DNA of 9,227 nt from Deltaproteobacteria bacterium. Lineage in GTDB: Bacteria; Desulfobacterota; Desulfarculia; Adiutricales; JAGVGV01. A program made the translations under genes and the position numbers. The stretch spans positions 1 to 9,227 of the forward strand of contig JADFXS010000069.1 in NCBI GenBank assembly GCA_015233515.1, given 5' to 3'. Below the pieces are notes generated by a model that was given only the letters and a program-made list of their open reading frames with translations, was not told the DNA's origin and ran no database searches. Shown here piece by piece: positions 6,860 through 9,227 of the stretch (position 1 is its first letter; each line of letters opens with the position of its first letter).

Positions 6860-7306
6860 ATGGATGATACGGTCTCCTCCGGGATGGGCATGCATATTAT
6901 CGACCATTACCTGATTGTTCCGGTCAGCGCGGAAATCAATGACCAAACCGCCATGCGCCTGCGGCAGGAAATCCTGGCCAAAACGGAATCAACCTCCCCG
7001 AAAGGAATGCTCCTCGATGTTTCCGCGATCCGCGTCCTGGACTCGTTTACTTTTTCCATTCTGACCGAAACCGCTAAGATGGTCTCGTTGCTAGGCGCGA
7101 AAACCGTCTTTGTCGGTTTCCAGGCCGGGGTAGCCTCGGCTTTGATCGATCTGGATGTTGATCTGGGGAACCTTGAGACGGCGGTGACCTTGGAAGACGC
7201 TTTCGAGCTATTGCGATCCCAGGCACCAACTCCCAGACTTCGGGATGACCTCGAGGTCTCGATGTCCCGGGGGAACTCGGGAACCGCCGATAATGACCGT
7301 GACTAG
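6860..7306 (+). CDS. rsbS: STAS-domain protein, RsbS-type RsbT antagonist
   Basis: Small single-STAS protein expected to form the stressosome core with RsbR and to hold RsbT inactive until phosphorylated. It has 148 residues from the ATG at 6860; an upstream TTG or ATG would add 2-5. The diagnostic block LLDVSAIRVLDSFTFSIL (51-68) includes S62, aligning with the RsbS phosphoserine (Ser59 in Bacillus). GVASALIDLDVDLG (90-103) is also typical of RsbS. A hydrophilic tail (about 120-148) extends past the usual STAS fold, and its coding sequence overlaps the start of rsbT by 14 bases. That suggests translational coupling of antagonist and kinase. It follows the PAS-STAS gene after a 73-base gap. 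Confidence 0.93.
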   Translation: MDDTVSSGMGMHIIDHYLIVPVSAEINDQTAMRLRQEILAKTESTSPKGMLLDVSAIRVLDSFTFSILTETAKMVSLLGAKTVFVGFQAGVASALIDLDVDLGNLETAVTLEDAFELLRSQAPTPRLRDDLEVSMSRGNSGTADNDRD

Positions 7307-7712
7307 CCACCACACCTCCCAGGAGATACAACTGGAACTGTATGAACCCTCGGACAACGCGCAAGCAGTCGTCACCGCCAGGAGGCTGGCGGCTCAAGCC
7401 GGGTTTAGCGCCACCCTTCAGTTCCTGATCGCCACCGCCGTGTCCGAACTGGCGACTAACATCATTCGGTACGCCGGGCGAGGCGAGATTACCCTCAGAG
7501 TAATTATCAATGATCACCGGACCGGCCTCGAGGTGGTCGCTCTGGACGCCGGGCCGGGTATAGAGAATATCGAACAGGCCATGCAGGAACATTTCAGCAG
7601 CGGTCACAGCCTGGGCCTGGGCCTGCCCAGTGTTAAAAGAATAATGGATGAATTTACCATCACTTCCACCCCGGGCCAGGGAACGATGATCGTCGCGCGG
7701 AAATGGAGATAA
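7293..7712 (+). CDS. rsbT: Anti-sigma-type ATPase / serine-threonine kinase, RsbT-type
   Basis: The switch kinase: RsbT proteins phosphorylate RsbS and RsbR, then leave the complex and bind an output protein. The 139-residue product (from the ATG at 7293) is a single GHKL ATPase domain. It has the N box SELATNIIRYAG at 51-62 with the magnesium-binding N56, the G1 box DAGPGI at 85-90, and the G2 region SGHSLGLGLPSVKR at 103-116. Length and motifs match RsbT (133 residues in Bacillus) better than the longer RsbW. An in-frame ATG at 7245 would add 16 residues of unlikely sequence encoded inside rsbS, so I chose 7293, where the protein begins like other family members. The Shine-Dalgarno is weak; translation is probably coupled to rsbS. 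All catalytic motifs look intact. Confidence 0.92.
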   Translation: MTVTSHHTSQEIQLELYEPSDNAQAVVTARRLAAQAGFSATLQFLIATAVSELATNIIRYAGRGEITLRVIINDHRTGLEVVALDAGPGIENIEQAMQEHFSSGHSLGLGLPSVKRIMDEFTITSTPGQGTMIVARKWR

Positions 7713-7718
7713 GATTTA

Positions 7719-8306
7719 ATGCCGGAAATTGACTATCATTTTGTAAAACGCGCCCTGCTGGGTCCGGAAGACGAATGCGGAGACGGCGGCGTTATCAAGC
7801 AGTATGACGGCGAATGTTTTTTAGCCTTGATCGACGCCCTGGGGCATGGCAAGGAAGCCCACGAGATCGCTGTCCTGGCCGAGAATTTTTTACTGAAAAA
7901 TTTTCATGAGAAGCTTATCGGCCTGATGAACGGCCTGCATTCATGCTTAAAAGGCACCCGCGGAGCCGTGGCCGCCCTCTGCCGCCTGAACCTGTCCGAC
8001 GGCCAAATGCATTACGTCAGCGTGGGCAACATCACCACCAGATTATTCGGATCCACGAATTCACGAATGGTCCCCAGGGGCGGCGTCATCGGATACATGA
8101 TGACCGCCCCCAAGGAACAGACCATCAGGCTCTATCACGGGGATATCCTCTATTTATCCTCGGACGGCATTAAGGAACATTTCGACCCCAATGATTTTCC
8201 CGGACTCCTGACCGGCTCGGCCAGACAGATCGCGGACGCCGTTCTTAATGGTTTTTCCAAGAATACTGATGACGCCTCGTGCATCATCCTGAGGTATTTG
8301 AAATGA
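7719..8306 (+). CDS. rsbX: PP2C-type serine phosphatase, RsbX-type
   Basis: Expected to remove phosphate from RsbS and RsbR and so reset the switch. The 195 residues form one PP2C/SpoIIE phosphatase domain with no sensor region, matching RsbX (199 residues in Bacillus) rather than RsbU, which carries an extra RsbT-binding N-terminus. Motifs: GDGG at 21-24, [11 protein letters not shown] at 37-47 with metal-binding D39, [11 protein letters not shown] at 80-90, [10 protein letters not shown] at 101-110, [10 protein letters not shown] at 146-155 with D149, and TDDASCIIL at 183-191 with D184/D185. It starts 6 bases after the rsbT stop, with GGAG at 7705-7708 as a modest ribosome site, and its stop overlaps the next start as ATGA. 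All metal-binding acidic residues are present, so an active enzyme is likely. Confidence 0.92.
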   Translation: MPEIDYHFVKRALLGPEDECGDGGVIKQYDGECFLALIDALGHGKEAHEIAVLAENFLLKNFHEKLIGLMNGLHSCLKGTRGAVAALCRLNLSDGQMHYVSVGNITTRLFGSTNSRMVPRGGVIGYMMTAPKEQTIRLYHGDILYLSSDGIKEHFDPNDFPGLLTGSARQIADAVLNGFSKNTDDASCIILRYLK

Positions 8307-9227
8307 TCGAGCTTGGTAGATTGGCGGTCAACACCCCGGAGGCCCTGCATGAGGCTAGACGAAAGGTGTTTAATCTGGCCCAGGCCCTAGGTTTTGACGC
8401 GATTCGGACCACGAGGCTGGCGACAGTCTTTTCCGAACTTGTCCGCCTTGGACCCGGCGACTCCCTTGGCGCCAGGGTGACGGTCGGCCTTGACCACCAT
8501 GACGGCCTGTACGGCTTGGCGATGATATTCCATTATCAGGCCAGGGTGACGCCACCCCGGAACGCGGCTCGTTTTTTCAATGTCTTCAACACGGACCACG
8601 ATAACAGCGAACCCACCACCCTTAAGGCAATCATATATTTTCCCGATCCCCTTTTCCGCCCTTCGGAGGAATTGATCGAATCTCAGAAAAGAATAATTTC
8701 CCAGCCCTCCAGAGAGGAATTACTGAGCGATTTAAAATTGAAAAATCAGGAGCTGTTATCATCGGCCGAAGCCATCCGTCTCGCCAAGGAAGAGGCCGAG
8801 AAGGCGAGTGAGGCCCTCCTGGGCCAGCTCAAGGAACTGGCCCAGGCCCGCCGGGCCATGCTGAACATCATGGAGGACCTGGAGGACGCCAAGAGGGACG
8901 CCGAGGCGGCCACCAAAGCCAAAAGCGATTTTCTGGCCAATATGAGCCACGAGATCCGTACCCCGATGAACGCCATTATCGGCATGAGCCACCTGGTTTT
9001 TAAAACAGACCTCAACCCCAAGCAATTCGATTACATCAAGAAGATCGACGCCTCGGCCAAATCGCTGTTAGGCATCATCAACGACATACTGGACTTCTCC
9101 AAAATCGAGGCCGGCAAGCTGGATATCGAGGAAATCGACTTTAATCTAGGCGAGACCTTGGACAATGTCGCCAACATGATCACCGTCAAGGCCCAGGAAA
9201 AGGAAGGGCTCGAGGTTTTATTCCATA
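8303..9227 (+). CDS. Sensor histidine kinase with degenerate RsbT-like N-terminus (partial, runs off window)
   Basis: Open reading frame with no stop before the window ends; 308 residues are visible. The ATG at 8303 overlaps the rsbX stop (ATGA) and has GAGG 8 bases upstream (8291-8294). Residues about 1-115 resemble the RsbT/RsbW ATPase fold ([14 protein letters not shown] at 18-31, RLATVFSEL at 38-46) but lack the N-box asparagine and the DxGxG and GLGLG boxes, so this part should not bind ATP. A long coiled coil follows (about 120-205), then a HisKA dimerisation domain with the phospho-acceptor H216 in [15 protein letters not shown] (213-227) and the usual [13 protein letters not shown] (261-273). 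The KAQEK motif near 296-300 is typical of BarA/ArcB-like hybrid kinases, so an ATPase domain and receiver domain(s) probably follow beyond 9227. No membrane segment is seen; it is likely cytosolic and the output of the Rsb switch. Confidence 0.9.
   Translation, partial: MIELGRLAVNTPEALHEARRKVFNLAQALGFDAIRTTRLATVFSELVRLGPGDSLGARVTVGLDHHDGLYGLAMIFHYQARVTPPRNAARFFNVFNTDHDNSEPTTLKAIIYFPDPLFRPSEELIESQKRIISQPSREELLSDLKLKNQELLSSAEAIRLAKEEAEKASEALLGQLKELAQARRAMLNIMEDLEDAKRDAEAATKAKSDFLANMSHEIRTPMNAIIGMSHLVFKTDLNPKQFDYIKKIDASAKSLLGIINDILDFSKIEAGKLDIEEIDFNLGETLDNVANMITVKAQEKEGLEVLFH

Noticed and set aside
7245..7292. Longer N-terminus for the RsbT-like protein from the ATG at 7245
   Set aside because: It would add 16 residues of Arg/Pro-rich sequence encoded within rsbS, with no ribosome site; the 7293 start gives the normal RsbT length.

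Overview
The window is the start of a Gram-negative sensory and signalling locus. It probably comes from an uncultured Desulfobacterota/Deltaproteobacteria-like genome. That placement is inferred from gene style only: tandem periplasmic binding domains fused to long PAS chains, and a BarA-like hybrid kinase. No rRNA or phylogenetic marker is present. The main gene cluster looks moderately GC-rich, while the first 1.8 kb is visibly richer in A+T.

Layout. Positions 1-426 hold no gene but carry two nearly identical 107-bp repeats packed with small hairpins. A minus-strand gene (427-1629) encodes a membrane diguanylate cyclase with an intact GGEEF motif and an RxxD inhibitory site. A 580-bp gap with no convincing gene follows (1630-2209), including a two-tier hairpin just upstream of the next gene. 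All later genes are on the plus strand and closely spaced, so they probably form one operon. They are: (a) a large membrane receptor (2210-5919) with a signal peptide, two periplasmic SBP_bac_3 modules, one membrane helix and five PAS domains, split by one frameshift near 4440; (b) a PAS-STAS protein of RsbR type (5980-6786); (c) an RsbS-type STAS protein (6860-7306); (d) an RsbT-type ATPase/serine kinase (7293-7712); (e) an RsbX-type PP2C phosphatase (7719-8306); (f) a histidine kinase running off the window (8303-9227).

Working model. Genes b-e make up a complete RsbR-S-T-X partner-switching (stressosome-type) module. No RsbU, RsbV, RsbW or sigma factor is visible, and the gene directly after rsbX, overlapping it by 4 bases, is a histidine kinase. 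Its N-terminus resembles RsbT but lacks the ATP-binding residues. The upstream receptor ends in a coiled-coil tail with no catalytic domain. The order suggests a chain: periplasmic ligand -> PAS receptor -> PAS-STAS/STAS complex -> release of RsbT -> control of a phosphorelay kinase, reset by RsbX. RsbRST modules joined to non-sigma outputs are a known theme. The particular points here are the output-less receptor at the front and the degenerate RsbT-like domain on the kinase. The coupling is inference; the gene order and domains are seen directly.
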